Shown piece by piece: positions 18,982 to 28,961 of a stretch of DNA of 64,000 bases (position 1 is its first letter; every line of letters starts with the position of its first letter). This DNA is from an uncultured Clostridia bacterium (GTDB lineage Bacteria; Bacillota; Clostridia; Lachnospirales; Lachnospiraceae), in assembly GCA_947174885.1 (NCBI GenBank), contig CAMWKO010000003.1, positions 60,659-124,658 of the forward strand, given 5' to 3'. A program made the translations under genes and the position numbers. Below the pieces are notes generated by a model, which saw only the letters and a list, made by a program, of their open reading frames with translations, did no database searches and was not told the DNA's origin.

Positions 18982-19879
18982 TACATTTTTTTATAGCTTA
19001 AAACAGGGTATTATTAATATTAAGCGTAATAAGTTGTACTCACTTGCTTCTATTGGTACAATTACAGCATGTATTTTTCTGATAGGACTTTTCTATGCGG
19101 TTGTTATAAATTTGCAGCATATTGTGAAAAATGCTGAAGAGCAGGTCAATATTACGGTATTTTTTGAAAAAGGAATAGAGCAGGAAAGAATTGATGAAAT
19201 CGGTGAAATTATAAAAAAGCGTGTAGAAGTAGAGAGTATTGAATTTACTTCAGCAGAAGAAGCCTGGAATGAATTCAAGAAGCTGTATTTTGGAGATAAA
19301 GAAGAGATGGCTGAGGGCTTTAAATCTAAGAATCCATTAGCGAACTCAGCATCTTATACAGTGTTTCTGAATGATTTGGAGATGCAGGATACATTTGTAT
19401 CATATATGGAATCAGTCGAGGGTGTACGTCAGGTTAATTATTCATCTACTGCAGCCGGTATGCTTACAGACTTTGGAAGACTTATAGGTTTGGTGTCAGC
19501 AGCTATTATAATTATATTGCTGGGTGTTGGTATATTCCTTATAAGCAATACGGTTATGATTGGTATTACCGTACGTAAGGAAGAAATAGGTATTATGAAG
19601 CTTATGGGAGCTACGGATTATTTTGTCAGGGCACCGTTTTTAGTAGAAGGTATAGTGATAGGACTTGTAGGAGCTGCTATTCCAATAGTTATTTTATTCT
19701 TTATATATAGAGAGGTAGTAGGATATATTATTGGGCAATTTCAGTCCATATCCACTATTGTAAATTTTATAAGTGTAAATGAGGTATTTAAGATACTTAT
19801 TCCTATGGCACTTATAATCGGAGCAGGCATCGGTGTGTTAGGTAGTATGATTACTATAAGAAAACACTTGAAGGTATAG
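18971..19879 (+). CDS. ftsX: Cell division permease-like protein FtsX
   Basis: The 302-residue membrane protein has four helices. One follows the N-terminal cytoplasmic tail (LASIGTITACIFLIGLFYAV), a large extracellular loop spans about residues 50-165, and three helices form the FtsX/MacB domain (GVGIFLISNTVMIGITVRKEEIGIMKLMGAT). The extracellular loop is the part that contacts the hydrolase. ATG 18971 is chosen because GGGAGGG lies 8-14 nt upstream and the conserved MKISTFFYSLKQG begins there; an upstream in-frame start at 18947 lacks such a site. Confidence 0.95.
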   Translation: MKISTFFYSLKQGIINIKRNKLYSLASIGTITACIFLIGLFYAVVINLQHIVKNAEEQVNITVFFEKGIEQERIDEIGEIIKKRVEVESIEFTSAEEAWNEFKKLYFGDKEEMAEGFKSKNPLANSASYTVFLNDLEMQDTFVSYMESVEGVRQVNYSSTAAGMLTDFGRLIGLVSAAIIIILLGVGIFLISNTVMIGITVRKEEIGIMKLMGATDYFVRAPFLVEGIVIGLVGAAIPIVILFFIYREVVGYIIGQFQSISTIVNFISVNEVFKILIPMALIIGAGIGVLGSMITIRKHLKV

Positions 19880-19888
19880 GAGGATGAA

Positions 19889-21052
19889 ATGAAAAAAAGA
19901 CTGTTTATAATTAAATCTTGTTTACTTATTGCGATAGTGTTGCTGGTATCGTTGCCGTCATATGGTGATTTGCAGGAGGAAAAGGATAAAAAGACACAAA
20001 TGGAGCAGGAGCTTAAGGATACAGAAAGCTATTTAGCATCTCTTGAAAGTCTAAAATCTGACAGTGAAGCATATATTGCTGCTATAGATAAAAGAGTTGA
20101 AGAACTGGCAGGCAATATCTATAGTCTACAGCTACAGGCGACTGCAAAGCAGGAAGAAATAGATTTGAAAAATGAAGAAATAGCACAAAAAGAGGCTGAA
20201 ATTGAAAAACAGTATGATGATATGGCAATCAGAATACAGTATATGTACGAAAATGGAAATGCACAGTCGGCTACTATGATTTTACAAAGTGAGGATATGA
20301 CACAGCTTTTAAATAAGGCTACCTATATTTCAGAACTTACACAGTATGATAGGGATATGCTTACAGATTTGGAAAATTCTAAAGCCGAGTTAGAGGTACA
20401 AAAGGTAGAGCTTCAGGCAGCATTAAATGACTTAAATGCTCTTATTGAGGAGGCAAAGGCAGAGCAGAATGCTCAGGAAAATTTAATGTCAAGTAAGCAG
20501 GTGGAGTTAAATAACTACTATAATCAAATATATGGTGCAAATAATCAGATTCGTGAAATCGAAGAGGATATTGCAGCACAGGAGGCTTTGATTAAAGAAC
20601 TGGAGGAAATAGAAAGAAAGCGTAAAGAGGCAAATTTGCAGCTTACTTATGACGGAGGACAGCTGGAATGGCCATTACCGGGATACTCTTATATATCCTC
20701 ACCTATGGAGTGGAGAGTTCACCCGATTACAGGTGCATATCATTTGCATTCAGGAATAGATATACCTGCACCTACCGGAACGGTTATATATGCGGCTTAT
20801 GACGGACAGGTAGCATGGTCAAGTTATAACTGGTCAGCAGGAAACTGGATAGGAATAGATCATGGAAACGGATTATTTACAATATATATGCATATGTCAG
20901 GCTTTCTGGTAAGTGAGGGTGACTATGTAAAGAAGGGTGACCCGATAGGTCTCGTAGGAAGTACAGGTTCATCAACAGGACCTCATCTGCATTTTTCTGT
21001 AAGATTAGATGGTCAGTATGTACAGCCTTTATCTTATGTAATAGTTCCATAA
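19889..21052 (+). CDS. Secreted coiled-coil M23 peptidoglycan hydrolase (EnvC-like), FtsEX partner
   Basis: The 387-residue protein has a signal peptide (residues 1 to about 26), a long coiled coil (about 27-250) and an M23 endopeptidase domain (about 260-387). The zinc site is visible as HLHSGIDIPAP (His and Asp) and GPHLHFSVR (His-x-His), with the family segment IYMHMSG between them, so the domain looks catalytically intact, unlike degenerate E. coli EnvC. It should cleave peptide cross-links outside the cell under control of FtsEX. It starts 9 bp after ftsX. Confidence 0.92.
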   Translation: MKKRLFIIKSCLLIAIVLLVSLPSYGDLQEEKDKKTQMEQELKDTESYLASLESLKSDSEAYIAAIDKRVEELAGNIYSLQLQATAKQEEIDLKNEEIAQKEAEIEKQYDDMAIRIQYMYENGNAQSATMILQSEDMTQLLNKATYISELTQYDRDMLTDLENSKAELEVQKVELQAALNDLNALIEEAKAEQNAQENLMSSKQVELNNYYNQIYGANNQIREIEEDIAAQEALIKELEEIERKRKEANLQLTYDGGQLEWPLPGYSYISSPMEWRVHPITGAYHLHSGIDIPAPTGTVIYAAYDGQVAWSSYNWSAGNWIGIDHGNGLFTIYMHMSGFLVSEGDYVKKGDPIGLVGSTGSSTGPHLHFSVRLDGQYVQPLSYVIVP

Positions 21053-21059
21053 TATATTT

Positions 21060-21122
21060 GAGTTTCCGTATTTTATTTTAGGGTTCATGACCTCATGAAC
21101 CCTAAAATAAAATACGGAAACT
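21060..21122. repeat. Short palindromic repeat, copy 4, between hydrolase and ctpA
   Basis: Arms of about 30 nt beginning gagtttccgtattttatttt are almost perfect complements around a 2-nt loop. The outer 20 nt match the ends of the larger elements at 15,101 and 40,175, but the three internal hairpins are absent. It starts 7 bp after the hydrolase stop codon and could also act as a terminator or mRNA stabiliser. Confidence 0.85.
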
Positions 21123-21160
21123 TAAGCATAATATAATATTGAAAAGAGGCATATTAAGAA

Positions 21161-22588
21161 ATGGAAGATAATAAAAATCAAAGCAAATCACAGCCTGAAA
21201 ATATCACCGGATATCAGCATATGAATGGTTATAATGAGTTTAATAATGGCAATTATGCGCAAAGAAATGTTATGAATTATTCCCAGATGTACAACCCACA
21301 GAATAATAACGGTTATTCACAGAATAATCAGACATTTAATAACGATATGCCGGGAACAGGAAATTCCAATAAAAAATCAAGAAGCGGCTTATCTATAAAT
21401 ATATTACTTTTTATAATTGCGTTTGCAGCTATTATTATGGCAATAGTTGTTAAGATTAGTGCGGATAAAAATTCCTCTGATAAAAGTATAGATGATGTAA
21501 ATAATGTAGATGAAATAACGGATAAGGCAGAGTATATATTAGAGCTTTTAGATAAATACTATTATAATGTTGATGATAATTATAAGGAAAAAATAGCTGA
21601 TGGTATTTATCAGGGTATTATTGATACCTTAGATGATAATTATGCAGATTATTATGATGCAGAGGAATGGAAAGCGGTACTTGAGTCTGATCAGGGTGTA
21701 TACTGTGGTATTGGTGTAGCAGTACAGCAGGATGAAAATACGGGTGAGATTATAGCTGTAAATCCATATGAATATGCACCTGCATATAAGGCAGGCCTCA
21801 GAGTAGAGGACAGAATAATTGCTATTGATGATATAGATATCAGAGGAATGTCAATTGATGAGGCTGTTTCACTTATCAGAGGTGAGGAAGGTACTACAGT
21901 TAAGCTTACTGTCAGACGTAATACGGAAATACTGGATTTTGTAGTTACAAGAGAGCAAATTGAAACACAGACAGTTGTGACTAAGGTATTAGAGGATAAT
22001 ATTGGATATCTGCAAATAACTTCTTTTGATGGTGTTACCTACAACCAGTTTATTAATGGACTGGATGAACTTTTAAATCAGGGTATAAAGGGAATTATAT
22101 TTGATGTACGTTCAAATGGCGGCGGATATTATGATACTGTAGTTAATATGCTTGATAGAATTCTTCCGGAAGGAAAAATAGTATATATGGAAGACAAAAA
22201 CGGCAGACAGGATGTTGAATATTCCGATGCAGAGTGTCTGGATTTACCGATGTGTGTACTTGTAAACGGATATACAGCCAGTGCATCAGAGATTTTCTCG
22301 GGAGCTATTCAGGATTATGAACTGGGAGCTATTATAGGTGAGCAAACCTTTGGTAAAGGTATAGTTCAGAATACTTATACCTTTAGGGATGGTTCTGCCG
22401 TGAAATTTACTATTGCAGGCTATTTTACACCGAATGGCAGGGATATTCATGGAAAGGGTATTACACCGGATATCGTAGTATCGCTTCCAACAGATAGAGA
22501 GGCATATAATGAAAATGGTGTAATTAAGGATGGTATGGACACACAGTTAAATGAAGGTATTAAGTATATTAAGGAACAGATTAAATAG
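21161..22588 (+). CDS. S41 carboxy-terminal processing protease (CtpA family)
   Basis: The 475-residue protein has an Asn/Gln-rich cytoplasmic N-terminus (residues 1-75), one membrane helix (INILLFIIAFAAIIMAIVV, about 80-100), a PDZ domain (about 190-265) and the S41 protease domain. The catalytic serine lies in NGYTASASEIF and the lysine in TFGKGIVQ. It cuts C-terminal ends of exported proteins. Its place after the FtsEX-hydrolase genes suggests a role in controlling wall hydrolases, as known for other Ctp proteases; that link is inferred. Confidence 0.9.
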   Translation: MEDNKNQSKSQPENITGYQHMNGYNEFNNGNYAQRNVMNYSQMYNPQNNNGYSQNNQTFNNDMPGTGNSNKKSRSGLSINILLFIIAFAAIIMAIVVKISADKNSSDKSIDDVNNVDEITDKAEYILELLDKYYYNVDDNYKEKIADGIYQGIIDTLDDNYADYYDAEEWKAVLESDQGVYCGIGVAVQQDENTGEIIAVNPYEYAPAYKAGLRVEDRIIAIDDIDIRGMSIDEAVSLIRGEEGTTVKLTVRRNTEILDFVVTREQIETQTVVTKVLEDNIGYLQITSFDGVTYNQFINGLDELLNQGIKGIIFDVRSNGGGYYDTVVNMLDRILPEGKIVYMEDKNGRQDVEYSDAECLDLPMCVLVNGYTASASEIFSGAIQDYELGAIIGEQTFGKGIVQNTYTFRDGSAVKFTIAGYFTPNGRDIHGKGITPDIVVSLPTDREAYNENGVIKDGMDTQLNEGIKYIKEQIK

Positions 22589-22623
22589 ACTTTAAGCAGA
22601 TAAGTATGTTTATTATAAAAATT

Positions 22624-22659
22624 ACAGAACAAATGTTCAGTTTGTTCTGTACTTTTTTT
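22624..22659 (+). terminator. Intrinsic terminator after ctpA
   Basis: acagaacaaa and tttgttctgt form a 10-bp stem with a 7-nt loop, followed by a T-rich tract. The stem also contains a LexA-type site, listed separately. Confidence 0.85.
22627..22638. promoter_or_regulatory. Probable LexA (SOS) box upstream of uvrB
   Basis: GAAC-AAAT-GTTC at 22627-22638 fits the Firmicutes LexA core GAACnnnnGTTC exactly. It lies 33 bp upstream of a TATACT -10 candidate at 22671-22676 and 180 bp before uvrB. uvrBA is an SOS gene set in Bacillus and Clostridia. Binding is inferred, not shown. Confidence 0.75.
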
Positions 22660-22670
22660 ATATATTCTGT

Positions 22671-22676
22671 TATACT
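22671..22676 (+). promoter_or_regulatory. Candidate -10 box for uvrB
   Basis: TATACT with TGTACT 17 bp upstream (22648-22653). The -35 match is weak. Position relative to the LexA box supports it. Confidence 0.4.
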
Positions 22677-22694
22677 ACGGTCAAGGAATTATAG

Positions 22695-22770
22695 CAGTGA
22701 GTTGAAATCAACTCAGTGAACCGAAGGGATAAAATCTATGATTTTATCTGCGAGGAAGTAGAGCCACAAA
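22695..22770 (+). ncRNA. Structured 5' leader of uvrB (two tandem hairpins)
   Basis: gagttg-aaat-caactc and gataaaat-ctatg-attttatc are two perfect stems in series, followed by gcgaggaagtagagccac. The leader runs about 130 nt before the uvrB ATG. No known riboswitch class was recognised. Function unknown. Confidence 0.4.
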
Positions 22771-22818
22771 ATAATTATATCACGGAGCAGCTTAAGATTA
22801 TTAAACAGAGGAGATATT

Positions 22819-24795
22819 ATGGAGCGTTTTGTTTTACATTCGGAATATAAGCCTACCGGTGACCAGCCACAGGCAATAGAACAGCTGGTAAAGGGTTTTA
22901 AGGAGGGGAATCAGTTTGAAACTTTGTTGGGCGTTACAGGTTCGGGAAAGACCTTTACCATGGCAAATGTCATTGAACAGTTAAATAAACCTACACTTAT
23001 TATCGCACATAATAAAACGTTGGCAGCACAGTTATATAGTGAGTTTAAGGAGTTTTTTCCCGAAAATGCGGTAGAGTATTTTGTCAGTTATTATGATTAC
23101 TATCAGCCGGAAGCATATGTACCGTCTACTGATACTTATATCGAAAAGGATTCTGCCATTAATGATGAAATAGACAAGCTCAGACACTCAGCTACAGCAG
23201 CACTTACAGAACGGAGAGATGTCATTATTGTATCATCTGTTTCATGTATCTACGGAATAGGTAGTCCTATTGATTACAAGGAGATGGTTATATCACTTCG
23301 TCCGGGAATGGAAAAAGACAGAGATGAGGTTATAAGAAGACTTATAGATATTCAATATGAGCGTAATGAGATGGATTTTAAGAGAGGAACCTTCAGGGTG
23401 CGTGGTGATGTCATAGAGATATTTCCGGCAGCATCTACAGATAAGGCTATCAGAGTAGAGTTTTTTGGAGATGAAATAGACAGGATTACAGAAATAGACA
23501 CGCTTACAGGGGAGATAAAATCAACCTTGGAGCATATTGCCATATTTCCTGCATCACATTATGTAGTAGCTCCTGATAAGATGATGGAGGCTACTATAGC
23601 TATTGAGAAAGAGCTTGCAGAGCGTGTTGATTTTTTCAAGAGTGAGGACAAGCTGTTGGAGGCACAGAGGATTTCTGAGCGTACAAATTTTGATATAGAG
23701 ATGATGAGAGAAACAGGATTTTGCTCAGGTATTGAGAATTATTCCAGATATCTGGCAGGTCTGGAGCCCGGTGCTACACCAAATACTCTTTTGGATTTCT
23801 TTGGTGATGATTTTCTTATTATAGTTGATGAGTCACATATTACCATACCACAGGTTAGAGGTATGTACGCAGGTGATCAATCCAGAAAGACCACACTTGT
23901 GGATTATGGATTCAGACTTCCTTCGGCAAAGGATAACAGACCTTTAAATTTTGAAGAATTTGAGAGTAAAATTGACCAGATGATGTTTGTAACCGCTACT
24001 CCTAATGTATATGAAGGAGAACATGAGCTTTTGCGTGTAGAGCAGATTATCAGGCCAACAGGATTATTGGACCCTTATGTAGATGTACGTCCTATAAAGG
24101 GACAGATTGATGATTTAATATCAGAGATTAATAAAGAGGTGGCAAAGAAAAATAAGGTATTAGTTACAACACTTACTAAGAGAATGGCAGAGGATCTTAC
24201 CTCCTATATGAAAGAGATAGGAATACGGGTTGAATATTTGCATTCAGATATTGATACATTGGAAAGAACAGAGATTATCAGAAATATGCGACTGGATGTT
24301 TTTGATGTACTGGTAGGAATTAATCTTTTAAGAGAAGGTCTGGATATTCCTGAAATATCTCTGGTAGCTATAATAGATGCTGATAAGGAGGGATTCTTAC
24401 GTTCAGAGACATCTCTTATTCAGACCATTGGAAGGGCGGCAAGAAACTCAGAGGGGCATGTTATTATGTATGCAGACATGATTACTGAATCAATGGAAAA
24501 GGCAATTAGTGAAACTAAGAGAAGACGTGCTATTCAGGAAAAATATAATTCGGATCATAATATTACACCTACTACCATTAAAAAGGCGGTAAGAGATTTG
24601 ATTAGCATTACCAAGGAGGCAACAAAGACTATTGATAAGCTTGAAAAAGATCCGGAATCAATGAGCAACAAAGAAATTGATAAGCTTGTTGAAACTATAA
24701 AGAAAAAAATGCGTAAGGCAGCAGCAGAGCTTGATTTTGAAACTGCGGCAATGCTGCGTGACCAAATGCTGGAGCTTACAAAGGCGAGGAAGTAA
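22819..24795 (+). CDS. uvrB: Excinuclease ABC subunit UvrB
   Basis: The 658-residue damage-verification helicase of nucleotide excision repair. Walker A is at [10 protein letters not shown] (residues 38-47), the beta-hairpin element includes [12 protein letters not shown], helicase motifs include [10 protein letters not shown] and [13 protein letters not shown], and the C-terminal UVR motif that contacts UvrC covers about residues 622-656. AGAGGAGATATT precedes the ATG. Full length for the family. A LexA box upstream suggests SOS control. uvrA follows 416 bp downstream across an unusual repeat array. Confidence 0.98.
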   Translation: MERFVLHSEYKPTGDQPQAIEQLVKGFKEGNQFETLLGVTGSGKTFTMANVIEQLNKPTLIIAHNKTLAAQLYSEFKEFFPENAVEYFVSYYDYYQPEAYVPSTDTYIEKDSAINDEIDKLRHSATAALTERRDVIIVSSVSCIYGIGSPIDYKEMVISLRPGMEKDRDEVIRRLIDIQYERNEMDFKRGTFRVRGDVIEIFPAASTDKAIRVEFFGDEIDRITEIDTLTGEIKSTLEHIAIFPASHYVVAPDKMMEATIAIEKELAERVDFFKSEDKLLEAQRISERTNFDIEMMRETGFCSGIENYSRYLAGLEPGATPNTLLDFFGDDFLIIVDESHITIPQVRGMYAGDQSRKTTLVDYGFRLPSAKDNRPLNFEEFESKIDQMMFVTATPNVYEGEHELLRVEQIIRPTGLLDPYVDVRPIKGQIDDLISEINKEVAKKNKVLVTTLTKRMAEDLTSYMKEIGIRVEYLHSDIDTLERTEIIRNMRLDVFDVLVGINLLREGLDIPEISLVAIIDADKEGFLRSETSLIQTIGRAARNSEGHVIMYADMITESMEKAISETKRRRAIQEKYNSDHNITPTTIKKAVRDLISITKEATKTIDKLEKDPESMSNKEIDKLVETIKKKMRKAAAELDFETAAMLRDQMLELTKARK

Positions 24796-24880
24796 AGTAT
24801 ATTGATGATAAATGTATAGAAAGGATAAACAGGCAATCATATATTTTAATATTTGTTTATGTATTTTGAAAGAATAATAT

Positions 24881-25190
24881 GTATTAAGAGATGATATGTG
24901 TTAAGAGATAACATGTATTAAGGGATGATATGTGTTAAGAGATAATATGTATTAAGGGATGATATGTGCTAAGAGATGATATGTGTTAAGAGATGATATG
25001 TATTAACAGATGATATGTGTTAAGAGATAATATGTATTAAGGGATGATATGTATTAACAGGTCATATGCATTAAGATGTTACATGAATTAATGGAAGATA
25101 TGCATTAAGATATAATATACATTAATAAGAAATACGTGTTAAAAATGATATATATTAAAGAATGATATATATTGAAAAAATATTTGATAT
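24881..25190. repeat. 17-bp tandem repeat array (18 units) between uvrB and uvrA
   Basis: Sixteen units of exactly 17 bp plus one of 16 and a last of 22 run from 24,881 to 25,190. The consensus is gtRttaagRgatRatat. In the first nine units gta and gtg starts tend to alternate, giving a 34-bp higher period. Units from 25,051 onward diverge progressively toward uvrA. A 17-bp period cannot be read in one frame and each unit holds TAA, so it is non-coding. Confidence 0.92.
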
Positions 25191-25211
25191 ATGTAGAGGC
25201 AGGCAATTATT

Positions 25212-28037
25212 ATGAGTAAGAAAGAAATAATAAAAATACGAGGTGCAGCAGAGCACAATTTAAAAAATATAGATGTAGATATACCGAGAAATGAGTTTGT
25301 GGTTCTGACAGGTCTTAGTGGTTCGGGAAAGTCATCTTTGGCTTTTGATACCATATATGCGGAGGGGCAGAGGAGATATATGGAATCACTGTCTTCATAT
25401 GCCAGAATGTTTTTAGGTCAGATGGAAAAGCCAAATGTAGAAAGCATAGAAGGTCTGTCTCCTGCTATTTCTATTGACCAGAAATCTACAAACAGAAATC
25501 CACGTTCTACAGTAGGTACTGTAACGGAGATATACGATTATTTCAGGCTTTTATATGCCAGAATAGGTATTCCGCATTGTCCGAAGTGTGGCAGGGAGGT
25601 AAAGAAACAGACTGTAGACCAAATGGCAGATGTGATTTTAGGTTTGCCTGAAAAAACAAAATTTCAGATACTGGCACCTATTGTACGCGGAAAAAAGGGC
25701 AGACATGAAAAGGTTATAGAACAGGCAAAAAAGGGTGGTTTTGTAAGAGTCAGAGTGGATGGAAATCTCTATGAGCTTTCAGAGGAGATAGCTTTAGATA
25801 AGAATATTAAACATAACATAGAGATTGTAGTAGACAGACTTTCTGTAAGAGAGGGGATAGAAAAGAGACTTGTTGATTCCATTGAAACTGCACTTCATAT
25901 AGCAGATGGACTTATGGTTATTGATATAATTGATGGTGAAGAGATGAATTTCAGTCAGAGCTTCGCCTGCCCGGACTGTGGCATAAGTATGGAGGAGGTT
26001 GAACCAAGAAGCTTTTCTTTCAACAATCCGTTTGGAGCATGTCCGGTATGTTTTGGTTTGGGATATAAAATGGAGTTTGATGAAAGACTTATGATTCCTG
26101 ATGACAGCCTTAGTTTAAACGAAGGATGTATTGTAGTAATGGGCTGGCAGTCTTCTACGGATAAAGGGAGCTTTACTCATGCACTTTTAGAGGCACTGGC
26201 AAAGGAGTATAAATTCAGTCTGGATACGCCATTTAGAGATTTTCCTGAGGACGTACGCCATATGCTTATTCATGGTACCAGCAGAAATGTAAAGGTACAC
26301 TATAAGGGGATGCGTGGTGAGGGAGTATATGATGTAGAATTTGAGGGACTTATCAAAAATGTATCAAGAAGATACAGAGAAACCTCCTCCGAAACCGTAA
26401 AGGCAGAATATGAAGAATTTATGCAGATTTCACCATGTCAGGAGTGTAAGGGACAAAGACTTAAAAAGACTTCTCTTGCAGTAACGGTATGTGATAAGAA
26501 TATTCATGAGATTACAGGAATGTCCATAATTGATTTGCAGACGTTTTTAAAAGATATGAAACTTTCTGCAAGAGATGAAATGATTGGAGAGCAGATATTA
26601 AAGGAAATAAGAGCCAGGGTAGGTTTTTTAGTAAATGTTGGTTTGGAGTATTTGTCACTGGCAAGAGCTACCTCCACACTTTCAGGCGGCGAGGCACAGA
26701 GAATAAGACTTGCTACCCAGATAGGTTCGGGACTGGTAGGCGTTGCATACATTTTAGATGAGCCAAGTATAGGACTCCACCAGAGAGATAATGATAAGCT
26801 CTTAGCTACACTTACTCACCTGCGCGACTTGGGCAATACTCTTATAGTGGTGGAGCATGATGAAGATACTATGCTTGCTGCTGATTATATTGTCGATATA
26901 GGACCCGGTGCAGGAACACATGGTGGTGAGGTTATAGCCTGTGGCAATGCTGAAGAGATTATGAAAAATGAGAAATCAATTACAGGGGCATATCTTAGCG
27001 GAAGGATTAAAATACCGGTACCAAAGGAACGTAGAAAGCCTACCGGATATATTAAGGTAATTGGTGCAAAGCAGAATAATCTTAAGAATATTGATGTAGA
27101 AATTCCGCTTGGTATAATGACCTGTGTTACAGGTGTTTCAGGTTCGGGAAAAAGCTCACTGGTAAATGAGATTTTATATAAATCTTTAGCGAAACAGCTG
27201 AACAGAGCCAGAACGATACCCGGTGACCACAAGAAAATTGAGGGTGTGCAGCAGTTAGACAAGGTTATAGATATTGACCAGTCGCCAATAGGCAGAACTC
27301 CACGAAGCAATCCTGCTACTTATACAGGTGTGTTTGACCAGATTAGGGATTTGTTTGCATCTACAAAGGATGCCAAGGAAAGAGGATATAAAAAAGGTCG
27401 ATTTAGCTTTAATGCTAAAGGAGGAAGATGTGAAGCATGTGCAGGTGCCGGTATTACAAAGATAGAGATGCACTTTTTACCGGATGTTTATGTACCTTGT
27501 GATGTATGTGGTGGAAAGAGATACAACAGAGAAACACTTGAAGTAAAATACAAGGGAAAGAGCATTTTTGATGTGTTGGATATGACTGTTGAAGAGGCAG
27601 TTAAATTCTTTGAAAATGTTCCGTCAATACAGAGAAAGATACAGACTCTTTATGATGTAGGACTTTCATATATAAAGCTTGGACAGCCTTCAACAGAACT
27701 GTCCGGTGGTGAGGCACAGAGGGTAAAGTTAGCTACAGAGCTGGCAAGGCGTGATACAGGAAAGACTATCTATATACTGGACGAGCCTACTACAGGGCTT
27801 CACTTTGCAGATGTGCATAAGCTTGTAGAAATACTCAGAAGACTTTCTGATGGTGGCAGTACGGTTGTAGTAATTGAACATAACCTTGATGTAATAAAAA
27901 CTGCCGATTATATTATAGATATAGGTCCTGAGGGTGGTGACAAGGGCGGTACTATTGTTGCGACCGGAACACCTGAAGAGGTGGCTAAGAATAAAAAGTC
28001 TTATACAGGTAAGTATGTGAAGAAGTATCTGACATAG
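25212..28037 (+). CDS. uvrA: Excinuclease ABC subunit UvrA
   Basis: The 941-residue damage sensor of nucleotide excision repair. It has two ABC ATPase modules (first Walker [13 protein letters not shown] near residue 33, second [10 protein letters not shown] in the C-terminal half), signatures [12 protein letters not shown] and [12 protein letters not shown], and zinc-binding CxxC pairs (CPKCG, CPDCG, CQEC, CEAC, CDVCGG). All expected elements are present. It is probably driven from the uvrB promoter or from a promoter in or after the 17-bp array; none was clear. A hairpin follows at 28,102. Confidence 0.98.
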   Translation: MSKKEIIKIRGAAEHNLKNIDVDIPRNEFVVLTGLSGSGKSSLAFDTIYAEGQRRYMESLSSYARMFLGQMEKPNVESIEGLSPAISIDQKSTNRNPRSTVGTVTEIYDYFRLLYARIGIPHCPKCGREVKKQTVDQMADVILGLPEKTKFQILAPIVRGKKGRHEKVIEQAKKGGFVRVRVDGNLYELSEEIALDKNIKHNIEIVVDRLSVREGIEKRLVDSIETALHIADGLMVIDIIDGEEMNFSQSFACPDCGISMEEVEPRSFSFNNPFGACPVCFGLGYKMEFDERLMIPDDSLSLNEGCIVVMGWQSSTDKGSFTHALLEALAKEYKFSLDTPFRDFPEDVRHMLIHGTSRNVKVHYKGMRGEGVYDVEFEGLIKNVSRRYRETSSETVKAEYEEFMQISPCQECKGQRLKKTSLAVTVCDKNIHEITGMSIIDLQTFLKDMKLSARDEMIGEQILKEIRARVGFLVNVGLEYLSLARATSTLSGGEAQRIRLATQIGSGLVGVAYILDEPSIGLHQRDNDKLLATLTHLRDLGNTLIVVEHDEDTMLAADYIVDIGPGAGTHGGEVIACGNAEEIMKNEKSITGAYLSGRIKIPVPKERRKPTGYIKVIGAKQNNLKNIDVEIPLGIMTCVTGVSGSGKSSLVNEILYKSLAKQLNRARTIPGDHKKIEGVQQLDKVIDIDQSPIGRTPRSNPATYTGVFDQIRDLFASTKDAKERGYKKGRFSFNAKGGRCEACAGAGITKIEMHFLPDVYVPCDVCGGKRYNRETLEVKYKGKSIFDVLDMTVEEAVKFFENVPSIQRKIQTLYDVGLSYIKLGQPSTELSGGEAQRVKLATELARRDTGKTIYILDEPTTGLHFADVHKLVEILRRLSDGGSTVVVIEHNLDVIKTADYIIDIGPEGGDKGGTIVATGTPEEVAKNKKSYTGKYVKKYLT

Positions 28038-28101
28038 AGTTTTACAACAGTAATTTATAATTAATTTATGATACTGAAACGGACAGAGATATTTTATAAT
28101 A

Positions 28102-28131
28102 ATCGGGAGAATATGTATTGATTCTCCCGAT
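28102..28131 (+). terminator. Terminator after uvrA
   Basis: atcgggagaat and attctcccgat are perfect 11-bp arms around an 8-nt loop. The T-rich tail is weak. Confidence 0.7.
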
Positions 28132-28136
28132 ATTTA

Positions 28137-28325
28137 TTAGGTGTGGTCTCTCTTTTTTATTAAGAAAACATTTGTTAAAACGGCAGATATTATATCTGAT
28201 AGTCTGATTTTGTCGAACAATACAATTTCAACTGCTAACATTACAAGGATAATGCCAACAGATATTACTTTTGAAATCAGATATGCACATAAAATGTGGT
28301 CAGTATGAATACAGCTCTTTAAAAA
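28137..28325 (-). pseudogene. Possible remnant of a membrane protein C-terminus
   Basis: A 63-codon open frame on the minus strand ends with TAA and has a hydrophobic segment (VISVGIILVMLAVEIVLF) and a basic tail KKRDHT. It follows a TGA directly and has no start codon near its beginning, so it is more likely debris than a gene. The rest of the 28,038-28,505 gap shows nothing else. Confidence 0.25.
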
Positions 28326-28505
28326 TCAAACCCAACTTTCAGATTTCCGTGCAGATTTCAATAAGTTCAAGTTCATTTATTATATGGTTTCCTTTTCATA
28401 AAAAACGACAAAAATTAAAAATGCTATAACTTATTTCCTTATATTCTATAAGTATGATTATATACGGATGTCCAAATGATGGAAAGATTGTATTTGTGAG
28501 TTATT

Positions 28506-28961
28506 TTATACTTCTTTGTGAATGTACATCCTGCTCATATCCTGCTCGCCGTCACCCTGAACCATACATAAAAATTTCCAGCCGTATCGTTCATAAAACG
28601 AAGTGTGATCTGTAACAAGATAAAGCGTATCAATTCCTTTTTTCTTCATATCCATGCAGACAAAATTCAACATTTCTCCTGCAATTCCCTGACAGCGATA
28701 TTCTTCTTCCACATATACCGCACATACATTAGGTGTTAAATCCTTACGGTTGTGGAAATCATTCTCGATTACGCCTAAACCTCCGATAATAGTATCATTC
28801 TCCATAACTATATACCACTGTGGTACGGCTTCTCTATTGGTTATACACGCATCAATACTTTCTGCATATGCTTCCATGGGAATTCCCCATTTTTGATGAA
28901 ACCACTCTGCAGCCCTTTGAGCCAGTTCACCGTGTTCTCTTAATTTTACAATTTCAATCAT
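28506..28961 (-). CDS. GNAT family N-acetyltransferase
   Basis: A 151-residue GNAT protein. The acetyl-CoA binding core is visible as VEEEYRCQGIAGEMLNFV, with preceding strands WYIVMENDTIIGGLGVIEND and the following YERYGWKFL. The substrate is unknown. The ATG overlaps the stop of the upstream DUF1062 gene by 4 bp (ATGA), so the two are translationally coupled. This two-gene unit is transcribed away from the ABC-F gene's end. Confidence 0.85.
   Translation of the reverse strand: MIEIVKLREHGELAQRAAEWFHQKWGIPMEAYAESIDACITNREAVPQWYIVMENDTIIGGLGVIENDFHNRKDLTPNVCAVYVEEEYRCQGIAGEMLNFVCMDMKKKGIDTLYLVTDHTSFYERYGWKFLCMVQGDGEQDMSRMYIHKEV

Noticed and set aside
24881..25190. CRISPR array
   Set aside because: Units are 17 bp, directly adjacent and degenerate, with no spacers and no cas genes.
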